Both the position numbers and the translations under genes were made by a program. A stretch of DNA of 64,000 nucleotides from Actinomadura oligospora ATCC 43269 (GTDB lineage Bacteria; Actinomycetota; Actinomycetes; Streptosporangiales; Streptosporangiaceae). The stretch is from assembly GCF_000518265.1 (NCBI RefSeq), contig NZ_KI912412.1:1-64000 (forward strand), in the 5' to 3' direction. The notes beneath the pieces were generated by a model, which searched no databases, was not told where the DNA came from, and worked only from the letters and a program-made list of their open reading frames with translations. Positions 50,554 through 58,926 of this stretch are shown one piece after another; positions within the stretch are counted from its first letter, which is position 1, and each line of letters starts with the position of its first letter.

Positions 50554-52113
50554 TCAGGGGGAGCGGTCGAGGGAGGTGTCCTCCAGGTCGAGCAGGCGCT
50601 GGACCTCGCGGACCGTGGTCTCGCCGATCTCGCCGTCGTCGTGCAGCCGGTGCAGTTCGGCGGTCTCGGCGGCGATCAGGTCGCGGCGCAGCCGCCGGTA
50701 GTCGGCGAGGATGCCGTCGATGCCGTCCTGGCCGTCCAGGCGGAGTTCGCCGCGTTCGATCCGGTCCTGGACGCCGACCCTCAGCCGTTCGATCACCACC
50801 GCGGGCGCGGCCTCCAGGTCGGCGAGCTCCTCGAGCCGGGCGCGGGCGGCCAGCGCGAGCCGCAGCCGGGCGAGCGCGAACTCGCGCCGTCCCTGCTCCT
50901 CCGGGACGACCAGCCGCGCCGCCCGCACCAGCGGGGCGAGCGTGAACCCCTGCACGACCAGCGAGATCGCGATGACGCAGGTGGCCAGGACGACGACCAG
51001 GTCGCGGCTGCCGAGCGGCGCGTCCGAGTCGGTGGTCAGCGGGATCGCGAGAGCGGCGGCGAGCGGCACCACCCCGCGCGCGCCCGCCCACGACACCACG
51101 GCGGGCACCTCCCACGACGGCCGCCGTCCGCCGCGCCACGCCTGGAGCGCCGACAGCGGGAACACCCACGCGACCCGGACGGCCACCAGCGTCGCCGCGA
51201 GCAACACGGCGGGCACCAGGTAGGACGTCGCGGACCGGTGCAGCTCGCGGATCAGCGTCGGCAGCTCCAGCCCGATGAGGCTGAAGACGACCGATTCGAG
51301 GAGGAAGATGACCGTCCCCCAGACCGCGCCGAGCTGGAGGCGGATCCCGGCGTTGGTCAGCGCGGGGGCCTTGCGTCCGAGCATCACGGCGGCGACCACG
51401 ACGGCCGTGACGCCCGAGGCGTGCGCGGACTCGGCGAGGACGTACGCGAGGTACGGCGTGAGGAGCGCGATGACGGTCTCCAGCACCGGGTCCTCGGTGC
51501 GGCTGCGGATCAGCCCGACCACGAGCGCGGTGACCGCCCCGGCCGCCGCGCCGCCGCCCGCGAGCAGCGCGAACTCGCCCATCGCGCCCCCGGCCGAGAA
51601 CGACCCGGCGACCGCCGCCGCGACGGCCAGCTTGTAGAGCAGCAGCGAGGTCGCGTCGTTGAACAGGCTCTCGGCCTGGACGAGCGTCTGCACCCGGGAC
51701 GGCAGCGACAGCCGCCGTCCGAGCGCCGCGACCGCCACCGGGTCGGTGCTGGCCAGGACGGTTCCGAGCAGCAGTCCCATCGTCCAGGACATCCCGGTGA
51801 CCGACGCGGCGACCGCGCCGACGGCGGCGGCCGACGCGAGCACCAGGCCCACGGCGAGCAGCGTGACCGGACGCCACACCGCGCGCAGCATCCGCCAGGA
51901 CATCTCCTCGCCCGCCGCGTACACCAGCGGCGGCAGGACGACGAGGCTGACGACCTCGGGCGGCACCCGGACGGCGGGCAGCCCCGGCACGAGGCCGACC
52001 AGGAGACCGGCCACGACCAGCAGGGACGGCGCGGGGACGCGCAGCCGCCGGGCTCCCACCGCCACCACGGTGGCGAGCACGACCAGCCCCAGGACGATCT
52101 CGACGCTGCGCAT
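50554..52113 (-). CDS. CPA1 family cation/proton antiporter
   Basis: A 519-residue NhaP/NHE-type antiporter. Twelve helices include the ion-binding segment LVQAESLFNDATSLLLYKLA and LASTDPVAVAALG, both typical of CPA1, and SWAGARGVVPLAAALAIPL. The cytosolic C-terminus is about 100 residues, helical and charged. It exchanges Na+ or K+ for H+ at the cytoplasmic membrane. ATG 52113 is chosen at the first helix; the longer frame has no support. Confidence 0.92.
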   Translation of the reverse strand: MRSVEIVLGLVVLATVVAVGARRLRVPAPSLLVVAGLLVGLVPGLPAVRVPPEVVSLVVLPPLVYAAGEEMSWRMLRAVWRPVTLLAVGLVLASAAAVGAVAASVTGMSWTMGLLLGTVLASTDPVAVAALGRRLSLPSRVQTLVQAESLFNDATSLLLYKLAVAAAVAGSFSAGGAMGEFALLAGGGAAAGAVTALVVGLIRSRTEDPVLETVIALLTPYLAYVLAESAHASGVTAVVVAAVMLGRKAPALTNAGIRLQLGAVWGTVIFLLESVVFSLIGLELPTLIRELHRSATSYLVPAVLLAATLVAVRVAWVFPLSALQAWRGGRRPSWEVPAVVSWAGARGVVPLAAALAIPLTTDSDAPLGSRDLVVVLATCVIAISLVVQGFTLAPLVRAARLVVPEEQGRREFALARLRLALAARARLEELADLEAAPAVVIERLRVGVQDRIERGELRLDGQDGIDGILADYRRLRRDLIAAETAELHRLHDDGEIGETTVREVQRLLDLEDTSLDRSP

Positions 52114-52258
52114 CTCGGCGGTGGCCTCCGGTCCGGTCCCCCTCGCGGGAGTACGACGAAAGAACGCCGACCAGACTTCCCGGCACACCAGAAAGGGACC
52201 GTATCAGCGACACAAAGGCCAGGACACCATCAAAGCGGACACGCGGCCGGTGGCCGCG

Positions 52259-52594
52259 TCAGCGGACGCGGTCGCGGAACGCCGTGTGGCCCATGTAAAC
52301 GGCGACCACGGCCAGCACCACGCAGAGGACCGCGCCCACGAGCGTGGCGGTCATCCGTACCGTCTCCGACCCGGCGGTCGCCGTGACGGTCCCTCCGATC
52401 AGCAGCGCCAGGCCGCCCGCGGTGAGCCACGGCCCGCCCGCCCGGTGCACGATGTCCCACGCCTCGTCGCTGGACATGGACGTCCGGGTGCGGATGCCCA
52501 CGAAGGCGTTGCGGCGCAACCGTCCGGCGCCCGCCGCCAGGCCGCTGACCACGACCGCCAGACCGGCGACGGCGAGCACGATTCCCTCGACCAT
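52259..52594 (-). CDS. SdpI-like small membrane protein
   Basis: A 111-residue three-helix protein. The loop after TM1 is NAFVGIRTRTSMSSDEAWDIVHRAGGPWL, the SdpI/YhfL signature. In Bacillus SdpI gives immunity to the SdpC toxin; in actinobacteria stand-alone members are common with unknown role. GGAGGAAGAGGAACC precedes ATG 52594. It sits 33 nt after the third KimA-like permease and is likely co-transcribed. Confidence 0.85.
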   Translation of the reverse strand: MVEGIVLAVAGLAVVVSGLAAGAGRLRRNAFVGIRTRTSMSSDEAWDIVHRAGGPWLTAGGLALLIGGTVTATAGSETVRMTATLVGAVLCVVLAVVAVYMGHTAFRDRVR

Positions 52595-52627
52595 GGTTCC
52601 TCTTCCTCCGGTTCCCCTGGCTGCGGA

Positions 52628-54457
52628 TCAGTGGACGGGCTGCGGGCGACGGCGCTGTCCGGGCAGCGGGGCGACGCGGAAGCGCATGCGGCAGATGACG
52701 CTGTCGGTGTCGCGGCGCAGGGCGTGGGCCAGGACGGCGCCGCGCTGGTTCTGGAGGACGCGTTCCCAGACGTGCTCGGGCTCGACCTCGGGGATCAGGA
52801 CGAACACCTGCTTCTCGCGGACGCCCCGGACGTACTCGACGATCGGCTCGACGAGGCGACGCCGCGCATCGGAGATCACCACCAGCTCCACGTCCGGGTT
52901 CCAGCGCTCCCACTCTTCCACAAAGCGGACACGCTCCCCCTCCTCGTCCGGGTGGACGACGCGGACCGCCACCACCCGGTCGCCCAGGCTGAGCGCGGCG
53001 GCGAGCGCCTGCCGGGTGAGCGTGCTGACCCCGCCGACCGGCACGACGACCAGGGCGCGGCCGGGCCGCGGCGGGGCCGGGACCTCGCCGAGGCCGAGGC
53101 GCTCGCCGATCCGGTCGTAGGCGTGGTGGACGCGCTCCATGACCAGCACGAGCACCGGGAGCATGAGCAGGATGAGCCAGCCGCCCTCCAGGAACTTGGT
53201 GGCGGTGACGATCACGGCGGCGACGCCGGTGAGCAGCGCGCCGAACCCGTTCAGGGCGAGCCTGCCCTGCCAGCCGCGCGGACGGTCGGTCCACCAGTGC
53301 CGCACCATCCCGGCCTGGGACAGGGTGAACCCGACGAACACCCCGATCGCGAACAGCGGGACGAGCGTGTTCATGTCGCCGTTCGCGGCGACGAGCAGCG
53401 CGGCCGAGGTGAGCGCGAGGAAGCCGATGCCGTACCGGTGCACCTGCCGCCGCGCGCGCAGCGCGAACAGGTGCGGCAGGTTGTTGTCGGCGGCGAGCAG
53501 CCGGGCGAGGACGGGCAGCCCGCCGAACGAGGTGTTCGCGGCGAGCGCCAGCAGCACCACGGTCGCGAACTGCACCACGTAGAACATCGCGCCGTGCCCG
53601 AGGGACGCCTCGGTGACCTGCGACAGCACGGTCACGCCCTCGACGGGCCGGATGGAGAACCGCTCGATGAGCACGGCGATGCCGATCAGCATGACCGCGA
53701 GCAGGCCGCCGAGCGCGACCTCGGCGTGCTGCGCCCGCCGCACGCGCGGCCTCCTGAAGGACGGGACGGCGTTGGCGATCGCCTCGACGCCCGTCAGGGC
53801 CGCGCAGCCGTTCGCGAACGCCTTGAGCAGCAGCAGGACGCCGACCGTCTTCAGGCCGTCCGCCTGCGCCTGGACGGCGTGCTCGGACACCACCGCGTGG
53901 TCGCGGAACAGGCCCGCGACGACCACGGCCAGGATCGCGCCCACGTAGATCACGGTCGGCGCGACGAACAGCCGGGCGCTGTTGGCGATGCCCCGGTAGT
54001 TGACCGCCGTGATCAGGGCCAGCACGCCCAGGCAGAGCCACGGCGTGTAGGGCAGCAGCTCCGGGACGGCCGAGGTCAGCGCCGCCACACCGGCCGCGAC
54101 CGACACCGCGACGTTGAGCACGTAGTCCACCACGAGGGACGCGGCCGCGACCAGGGACGACCGGCGGCCGAGGTACCGCTTGGCGACCCCGTACGCGCCG
54201 CCGCCCTCGGGGAAGGTCGCGATCACCTGGCGGTAGGAGACCGTCAGGACCGCCAGCAGCCCGGCGATGGTGAGCGTCACCGGGAGGGTGAACCCCATCC
54301 CCGCTCCCCCGGCCAGCGCCAGGACCAGGACGATCGCCTCCGGGCCGTACGCCACCGACGCCATCGCGTCCAGCGACAGGGCGGCCAGGCCGCCGATCAC
54401 ACCGAGCCGATGCCGTTCCTCACCATCGACACGGGCACCGTCACCCACGAGCTCCAC
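52628..54457 (-). CDS. KimA-like APC permease (copy 3)
   Basis: A 609-residue paralogue with the same landmarks: LSLDAMASVAYGPEAIVLVLA, FPEGGGAYGVAKRYLG, CAALTGVEAIANAVPSF, AANTSFGGLPVLARLLAADNNLPHLF, and a cytosolic domain (RALVVVPVGGVSTLTRQALAAA, VFVLIPEVEPEHVWE). It is shorter and more diverged than the other two. GTG 54457 follows GGGAG. An array of CTTAACG-like heptamers lies 80-130 bp upstream, matching the array before the kdp operon in spacing. Confidence 0.82.
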   Translation of the reverse strand: MELVGDGARVDGEERHRLGVIGGLAALSLDAMASVAYGPEAIVLVLALAGGAGMGFTLPVTLTIAGLLAVLTVSYRQVIATFPEGGGAYGVAKRYLGRRSSLVAAASLVVDYVLNVAVSVAAGVAALTSAVPELLPYTPWLCLGVLALITAVNYRGIANSARLFVAPTVIYVGAILAVVVAGLFRDHAVVSEHAVQAQADGLKTVGVLLLLKAFANGCAALTGVEAIANAVPSFRRPRVRRAQHAEVALGGLLAVMLIGIAVLIERFSIRPVEGVTVLSQVTEASLGHGAMFYVVQFATVVLLALAANTSFGGLPVLARLLAADNNLPHLFALRARRQVHRYGIGFLALTSAALLVAANGDMNTLVPLFAIGVFVGFTLSQAGMVRHWWTDRPRGWQGRLALNGFGALLTGVAAVIVTATKFLEGGWLILLMLPVLVLVMERVHHAYDRIGERLGLGEVPAPPRPGRALVVVPVGGVSTLTRQALAAALSLGDRVVAVRVVHPDEEGERVRFVEEWERWNPDVELVVISDARRRLVEPIVEYVRGVREKQVFVLIPEVEPEHVWERVLQNQRGAVLAHALRRDTDSVICRMRFRVAPLPGQRRRPQPVH

Positions 54458-54535
54458 CGTGCACTCTCCCTTACCGGCACGTTTTGCCGGTTACGTGGAG
54501 ATCGTGCACCTTGTGGCCGCTTTGTGGGGTGGGCC

Positions 54536-54585
54536 TTAACGCGTTCCGAACGACCCGCCCCGCACTCCTGACGCGTTGGAAACGG
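54536..54585 (-). promoter_or_regulatory. 11-21-11 heptamer array, candidate KdpE box
   Basis: CTTAACG (54536), CCGAACG (54547), CCTGACG (54568) and GGAAACG (54579) on the plus strand, spaced 11, 21 and 11 bp. Upstream of the third KimA-like permease. Confidence 0.6.
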
Positions 54586-54632
54586 GACGGCGACGCGACC
54601 GCGATGCACGGCACTTCGACCGGCCCGGACGG

Positions 54633-55313
54633 TCAGGGCTCGAAGCGGTAGCCCATGCCCGGCTCGGTGATGAGGTGGCGCGGGCGGGACGGGTCGTCCT
54701 CGAGCTTGCGGCGCAGGGACGCCAGGTAGACGCGGAGGTAGTGGGTCTCCTTGACGTGGTTCGGGCCCCACACCTCGGTGAGCAGCTGCCGCTGCGGGAT
54801 GAGCTTGCCCGGGTTCCTGACCAGCAGCTCCAGGATCCCCCACTCGGTCGGCGTGAGGTGCGTCCTGGCCTCGTCGCCCGCCGTGACGGTCTTGCGGGCC
54901 AGGTCGACCGTGTGACGGCCCAGCAGGACGGACGGGTGGTCCTCGTCGAGCGGGGCGCGGCGGGTGATGGCGCGGATGCGGGCGAGCAGCTCGTCCACGC
55001 CGAACGGCTTGGTGACGTAGTCGTCGGCGCCCGCGTCGAGGGCGTCGACCTTGTCCTTGGACCCGGCGCGCCCGGACAGCACGATGATCGGGACGCGACT
55101 CCAGCCGCGCAGCCCCCGGATCACCTCCACGCCGTCCAGGTCGGGCAGGCCGAGGTCGAGGATGATCAGGTCGGGATTCCAGTCGGCGGCCCTGGACAGC
55201 GCCTGCCCGCCGCCGGTCGCCACGGTCACGTCGTAGTGCCTGGCGCGCAGGTTGAGCCGGAGCGTCGCCAGAATCTGCGGTGAATCGTCCACCACAAGGA
55301 CGCGCGTCATCAT
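54633..55313 (-). CDS. kdpE: Response regulator KdpE (kdp operon)
   Basis: A 226-residue OmpR-family regulator: MMTRVLVVDDSPQILATL, Asp in IILDLGLPDLDGVEV, DDYVTKPFGVDELL, and the winged helix LTPTEWGILELLVRNPGKLIPQRQLLTEVWG. It activates kdpFABC when phosphorylated by KdpD. Start overlaps kdpD by 4 nt. It is a paralogue of the orphan kdpE at 43.8 kb; the recognition helix region differs slightly (KETHYLRVYLASLRRKLE versus KETNYLRVYMAQLRRKLE). Confidence 0.95.
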   Translation of the reverse strand: MMTRVLVVDDSPQILATLRLNLRARHYDVTVATGGGQALSRAADWNPDLIILDLGLPDLDGVEVIRGLRGWSRVPIIVLSGRAGSKDKVDALDAGADDYVTKPFGVDELLARIRAITRRAPLDEDHPSVLLGRHTVDLARKTVTAGDEARTHLTPTEWGILELLVRNPGKLIPQRQLLTEVWGPNHVKETHYLRVYLASLRRKLEDDPSRPRHLITEPGMGYRFEP

Positions 55314-57976
55314 TGCCCCCGTTCGTTCGATGATTCCCTGTCGTCCTCCCGGCGGTGCCGGAAGACGGCCACGCGGTCCAGCATCAGCGGGTCCGCGGCG
55401 GTCAGGTCGGTGACCGAGGGGTCGGCGGGAGCGTCGGTGTGCGCCCGCGCGGTGGGCAGGGTGAGGACCATGGTGAGGCCGCCGCCGGGGGTCTCCTCGA
55501 TGGCGATCGAGCCGTCCATCGCCTCGGCGAGGCCGCGGGACAGCGCGAGGCCGAGCCCGACGCCGGTGTGGTTGTCGCGGTCGCCGAGCCGCTGGAACGG
55601 CTCGAAGACGCGGTCGCGGTCACCGGCCGGGATGCCGGGGCCCCGGTCGATCACGCGCAGTTCGAGGCGGCCCGCGAGGGCGCTGGCGGTGACCAGCACC
55701 CTCGCGTCCGGCGGGCTGTGCCGGACGGCGTTGGAGATCAGGTTGACCAGCACCCGCTCCAGCAGCGCCGGGTCGGCGAGCAGCTCGGGCAGCCCGGCCG
55801 GGACGCGGATGTCGACCGGCGCGTCGTCGCCGAGGTCGGCCAGGGCGCGCGGGACGGCGTCCTCGGCGGCGATCGGGCTCAGGGACATGCCGAGCGACCC
55901 GGCCTGCAGGCGGCTCATGTCGAGCAGGTTGGCGACCAGGCGGTCCAGCCGGTCCAGCGACTCGGCGGCGGTCGCGGCCAGCTCGTCCTGGTCCTCGATC
56001 GACCAGGTCACGTCCGGGCTGCGGAGCGACTCGACGGCCGCCTTCGCCGAGGCGAGGGGGGTGCGCAGGTCGTGGCTGACCGCGTTCAGCAGCGCCGTCC
56101 GCATCCGGTCGGCGGCCTCCAGCGGACGGACCTGCCCGGCGGTCTCGGCGAGCCGCTGCTGCCGCAGCGCGACCGCCGCCTGCGCCGCGAACGCCTCGAC
56201 GATCCGGCGGTCCTCGGCGGGCAGCGTCCGGCCGCGCAGCACCAGCGCGAGCGCGCCGTCGTCCAGCAGGACGTCCGACTCGCCCTCGTCGGGCGTCGTG
56301 CACGGCGTGCCGCCGGTGGTCGCCACGATCGTCCAGCTGGACGGGTCGCGGTTGTCGTCCGGGCCGTCCTCGGCGGTGCGTTCCAGCAGCGTGACGGCGG
56401 TGAGCCCGTACGTCTCGCGCAGCCGTTCCAGGATCGCGACGAGCGGACGGTCGTCCCCGCCGCGCAGGATGTCGCCCGCCAGCGTGGACAGCACCTCGGC
56501 GTCCGCGCGCGCGGCGGCGGCCTCACGACCCCGGCGCGCGGTGACGTCGACGACGGTCGACACGGTCAGCCCGACGATCACGTACACCACCAGCTGCAGG
56601 ATGTTCTCCGGCTCGTTGATAGTGAACTCGTGGAGCGGCGGTGTGAAGTAGTAGTTCAGCAACAGCGACCCGCCGACCGCCGCGAACAGCGCGGGCCAGA
56701 GCCCGCCGAACAGCGCCACCCCCACCACCGCCGCCTGGAACAGCAGGATGTCGCTGGCGAGCGAGAACTCGCTCCGCGTCCGGTCCAGGACGAGCGTGAG
56801 CAGCGGGAACAGGACGGCGGTGAGCGCGAAACCGGAGCGCCGCCGCTTCGCCGGGACGCCCCACGAGGCGCGCAGCGCCTTCCACCGGCGGCCCTGGTTG
56901 ACCTCCTCGTGCGTGACCAGGTGGACGTCGATCGCCCCGGACTGCGCGGTCGTGGTGACGCCGACGCCGCGCGAGAACAGCTGCGCGACGCGTCCGCGCC
57001 GGGACGCGCCGAGCACCAGCTGCGTCGCGTTCACGCCGCGCGCGAAGTCGAGCAGCGCGTCCGGGACGTTCGGGCCGACGACCTGGTGGTAGCTGCCGCC
57101 GAGGCTCTCCACCAGGGTGCGCTGGCGGGCGAGCGTGGCGGGGTCGGCGCCCGTGAGGCCGTCGCTGCGCGCGACGTGCACGGCCAGCAGGTCCGAGCCC
57201 TTGGTCCGCGCGGCGATCCGCGCGGCCCGGCGGATCAGGGTGTCGCCCTCCGGTCCGCCGGTGAGGGCGACGACCACCCGCTCCCGGGCCTCCCACGTCC
57301 GCCGGATCTCGTGGTCGGCCCGGTACCGGTCGAGCTGGTCGTCCACCTTGTCGGCCAGCCACAGCAGCGCCAGCTCGCGCAGCGCGGTCAGGTTCCCGAT
57401 CCGGAAGTAGTTGCCGAGCGCCGCGTCGATCTTCTCCGGCGCGTAGACGTTGCCGTGCGCCATCCGGCGGCGCAGCGCGTCCGGCGTCATGTCGATCAGC
57501 TCGACCTGGTCGGCGCGGCGGACCACCTCGTCCGGCACGGTCTCCCGCTGCGGGACGCCGGTGATCCGCTCGACCACGTCGTTGACCGAGTCCAGGTGCT
57601 GGATGTTCACGGTGGAGACGACGTCGATCCCCGCGTCCAGGATCTCCCTGACGTCCTGCCAGCGCTTGGCGTTCCGCGAGCCCGGCACGTTGGTGTGCGC
57701 CAGCTCGTCCACCAGCGCGACCCGCGGACGGCGGGCGATGACCGCGTCCACGTCGAGCTCGCCGAAGGCCGTGCCCCGGTACTCCACCGTCCTGCGGGGC
57801 ACGACCTCCATCCCGTCCAGGAGCTCCGCGGTGCGGGGCCTGCCGTGCGTCTCGACGTACCCCACGACCACGTCCGTGCCGCGTTCCAGCCTGCGTCGTC
57901 CCTCCGACAGCATCGCGAACGTCTTCCCGACGCCCGGCGCCGCCCCCAGGTAGACCCGCAGCCGACCCCGCCCCAT
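55310..57976 (-). CDS. kdpD: Sensor histidine kinase KdpD (kdp operon)
   Basis: An 888-residue K+ sensor with the same domains as the orphan copy: GAAPGVGKTFAML and GYVETHGRPRT, VDELAHTNVPGSRNAKRWQDV, USP (ERVVVALTGGPEGDTLIRRAARI, TQLVLGASRRGR), four helices with NYYFTPPLHEFTI, GAF, HisKA with NAVSHDLRTPLASAK (His near 637) and HATPase (NLISNAVRHS, GVGLGLALSRGLA). GGAGG precedes ATG 57976. It lies 31 nt after kdpC. Confidence 0.96.
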   Translation of the reverse strand: MGRGRLRVYLGAAPGVGKTFAMLSEGRRRLERGTDVVVGYVETHGRPRTAELLDGMEVVPRRTVEYRGTAFGELDVDAVIARRPRVALVDELAHTNVPGSRNAKRWQDVREILDAGIDVVSTVNIQHLDSVNDVVERITGVPQRETVPDEVVRRADQVELIDMTPDALRRRMAHGNVYAPEKIDAALGNYFRIGNLTALRELALLWLADKVDDQLDRYRADHEIRRTWEARERVVVALTGGPEGDTLIRRAARIAARTKGSDLLAVHVARSDGLTGADPATLARQRTLVESLGGSYHQVVGPNVPDALLDFARGVNATQLVLGASRRGRVAQLFSRGVGVTTTAQSGAIDVHLVTHEEVNQGRRWKALRASWGVPAKRRRSGFALTAVLFPLLTLVLDRTRSEFSLASDILLFQAAVVGVALFGGLWPALFAAVGGSLLLNYYFTPPLHEFTINEPENILQLVVYVIVGLTVSTVVDVTARRGREAAAARADAEVLSTLAGDILRGGDDRPLVAILERLRETYGLTAVTLLERTAEDGPDDNRDPSSWTIVATTGGTPCTTPDEGESDVLLDDGALALVLRGRTLPAEDRRIVEAFAAQAAVALRQQRLAETAGQVRPLEAADRMRTALLNAVSHDLRTPLASAKAAVESLRSPDVTWSIEDQDELAATAAESLDRLDRLVANLLDMSRLQAGSLGMSLSPIAAEDAVPRALADLGDDAPVDIRVPAGLPELLADPALLERVLVNLISNAVRHSPPDARVLVTASALAGRLELRVIDRGPGIPAGDRDRVFEPFQRLGDRDNHTGVGLGLALSRGLAEAMDGSIAIEETPGGGLTMVLTLPTARAHTDAPADPSVTDLTAADPLMLDRVAVFRHRREDDRESSNERGQ

Positions 57977-58007
57977 CGAACCTCCCCGGCTCCTCCCTGT
58001 TCCCGGC

Positions 58008-58925
58008 CTACTGCACCGGGAACTTGCGGTCCAGGGCGAGGTTCAGCTCGAGCACGTTCACCCGTGGCTCGCCCATGAACCCGAGGTCGCGTCCGCCGGT
58101 GTGCTCGTCGAGCACCTTCCGGACCGCCGCGACGTCCGCGTGCCGGGCCTCGGCGACCCGCTTGACCTGGATCTTCGCGTAGGCCGGGGAGATGTGCGGG
58201 TCGAGACCGGAACCGGACGCGGTGACCGCGTCGGCCGGGACGGCGGGCTTGTTCGGGGCGTCGCCCTTGACCGGGACGATCAGGCCCTTGGAGTAGTCCT
58301 CGCCGTACTTCGCCAGCTCGACCTTCACGCCGTCGTAGGACGCCACGAACGGCGCCCTGACCACGCCTTCCTCCTCGTTCACGCTGACGACGCGGGTCGG
58401 GTGCGGGACCCCGCCCCGCCGGTCGCGGTCGCCGAACACGGCGAGCACCGCGCCGACGCCGCTGTCCTTGGCGCAGAACGGACGGCTCCCGTCCACACCC
58501 TCCAGCTCGCCGACCGCCTTGCTGCGCGTGCAGACGGTGGTCAGCAGGCTCGTCTTGGCGTTCTCGTCGGTCTTGTCCGCCGCGACGAGCTTCGGGTCGG
58601 GCAGGGTGTCGACGATGTCCTCCGGGCCGAGGTTGCTCGCGCTCGTGGCGGTCGGGTCGTACCCGTCGCCCGCCGCGGACGGGCGGCTCTGGAAGTACTT
58701 CTTGATCGGGTTGCCGAGCTTGTCGGTGTAGGACTGGCCGATCAGCGAGCTGCCGGCCGTCCGGCCGTCGGCCGAGACCAGGGAGCCCTGGGCGTGCGAG
58801 CGCAGCCCCGGGACCTGGGCGACGCCCCACACCGCGAGCGGGTAGGCGACGCCGAGCACGACGGTCAGGACGAGCAGGGCGCGGACGGCGGCGAGGTGCT
58901 GCCGGATCCAGCTTGGAATACGCAT
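58008..58925 (-). CDS. kdpC: K+-transporting ATPase subunit KdpC, enlarged
   Basis: A 305-residue KdpC, the single-helix subunit that raises ATP affinity of KdpB. Family landmarks: ALLVLTVVLGVAYPLAVWGVAQ (helix), GSSLIGQSYTD, YFQSRPSAAGDGYDP, ASGSGLDPHISPAYA and VNVLELNLALD. It is about 90-110 residues longer than the usual 190-220; the extra part lies in the middle (about 130-240, with CTRSKAVGELEG and PFCAKDSG, two cysteines). ATG 58925 lies one base after the kdpB stop. Confidence 0.94.
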   Translation of the reverse strand: MRIPSWIRQHLAAVRALLVLTVVLGVAYPLAVWGVAQVPGLRSHAQGSLVSADGRTAGSSLIGQSYTDKLGNPIKKYFQSRPSAAGDGYDPTATSASNLGPEDIVDTLPDPKLVAADKTDENAKTSLLTTVCTRSKAVGELEGVDGSRPFCAKDSGVGAVLAVFGDRDRRGGVPHPTRVVSVNEEEGVVRAPFVASYDGVKVELAKYGEDYSKGLIVPVKGDAPNKPAVPADAVTASGSGLDPHISPAYAKIQVKRVAEARHADVAAVRKVLDEHTGGRDLGFMGEPRVNVLELNLALDRKFPVQ

Positions 58926-58926
58926 G

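Noticed and set aside
47780..52213. A 1477-codon open frame on the minus strand
   Set aside because: It runs antisense to the L,D-transpeptidase and out of frame through two membrane protein genes; Arg/Pro/Gly-rich with no domains. It is a high-GC shadow.
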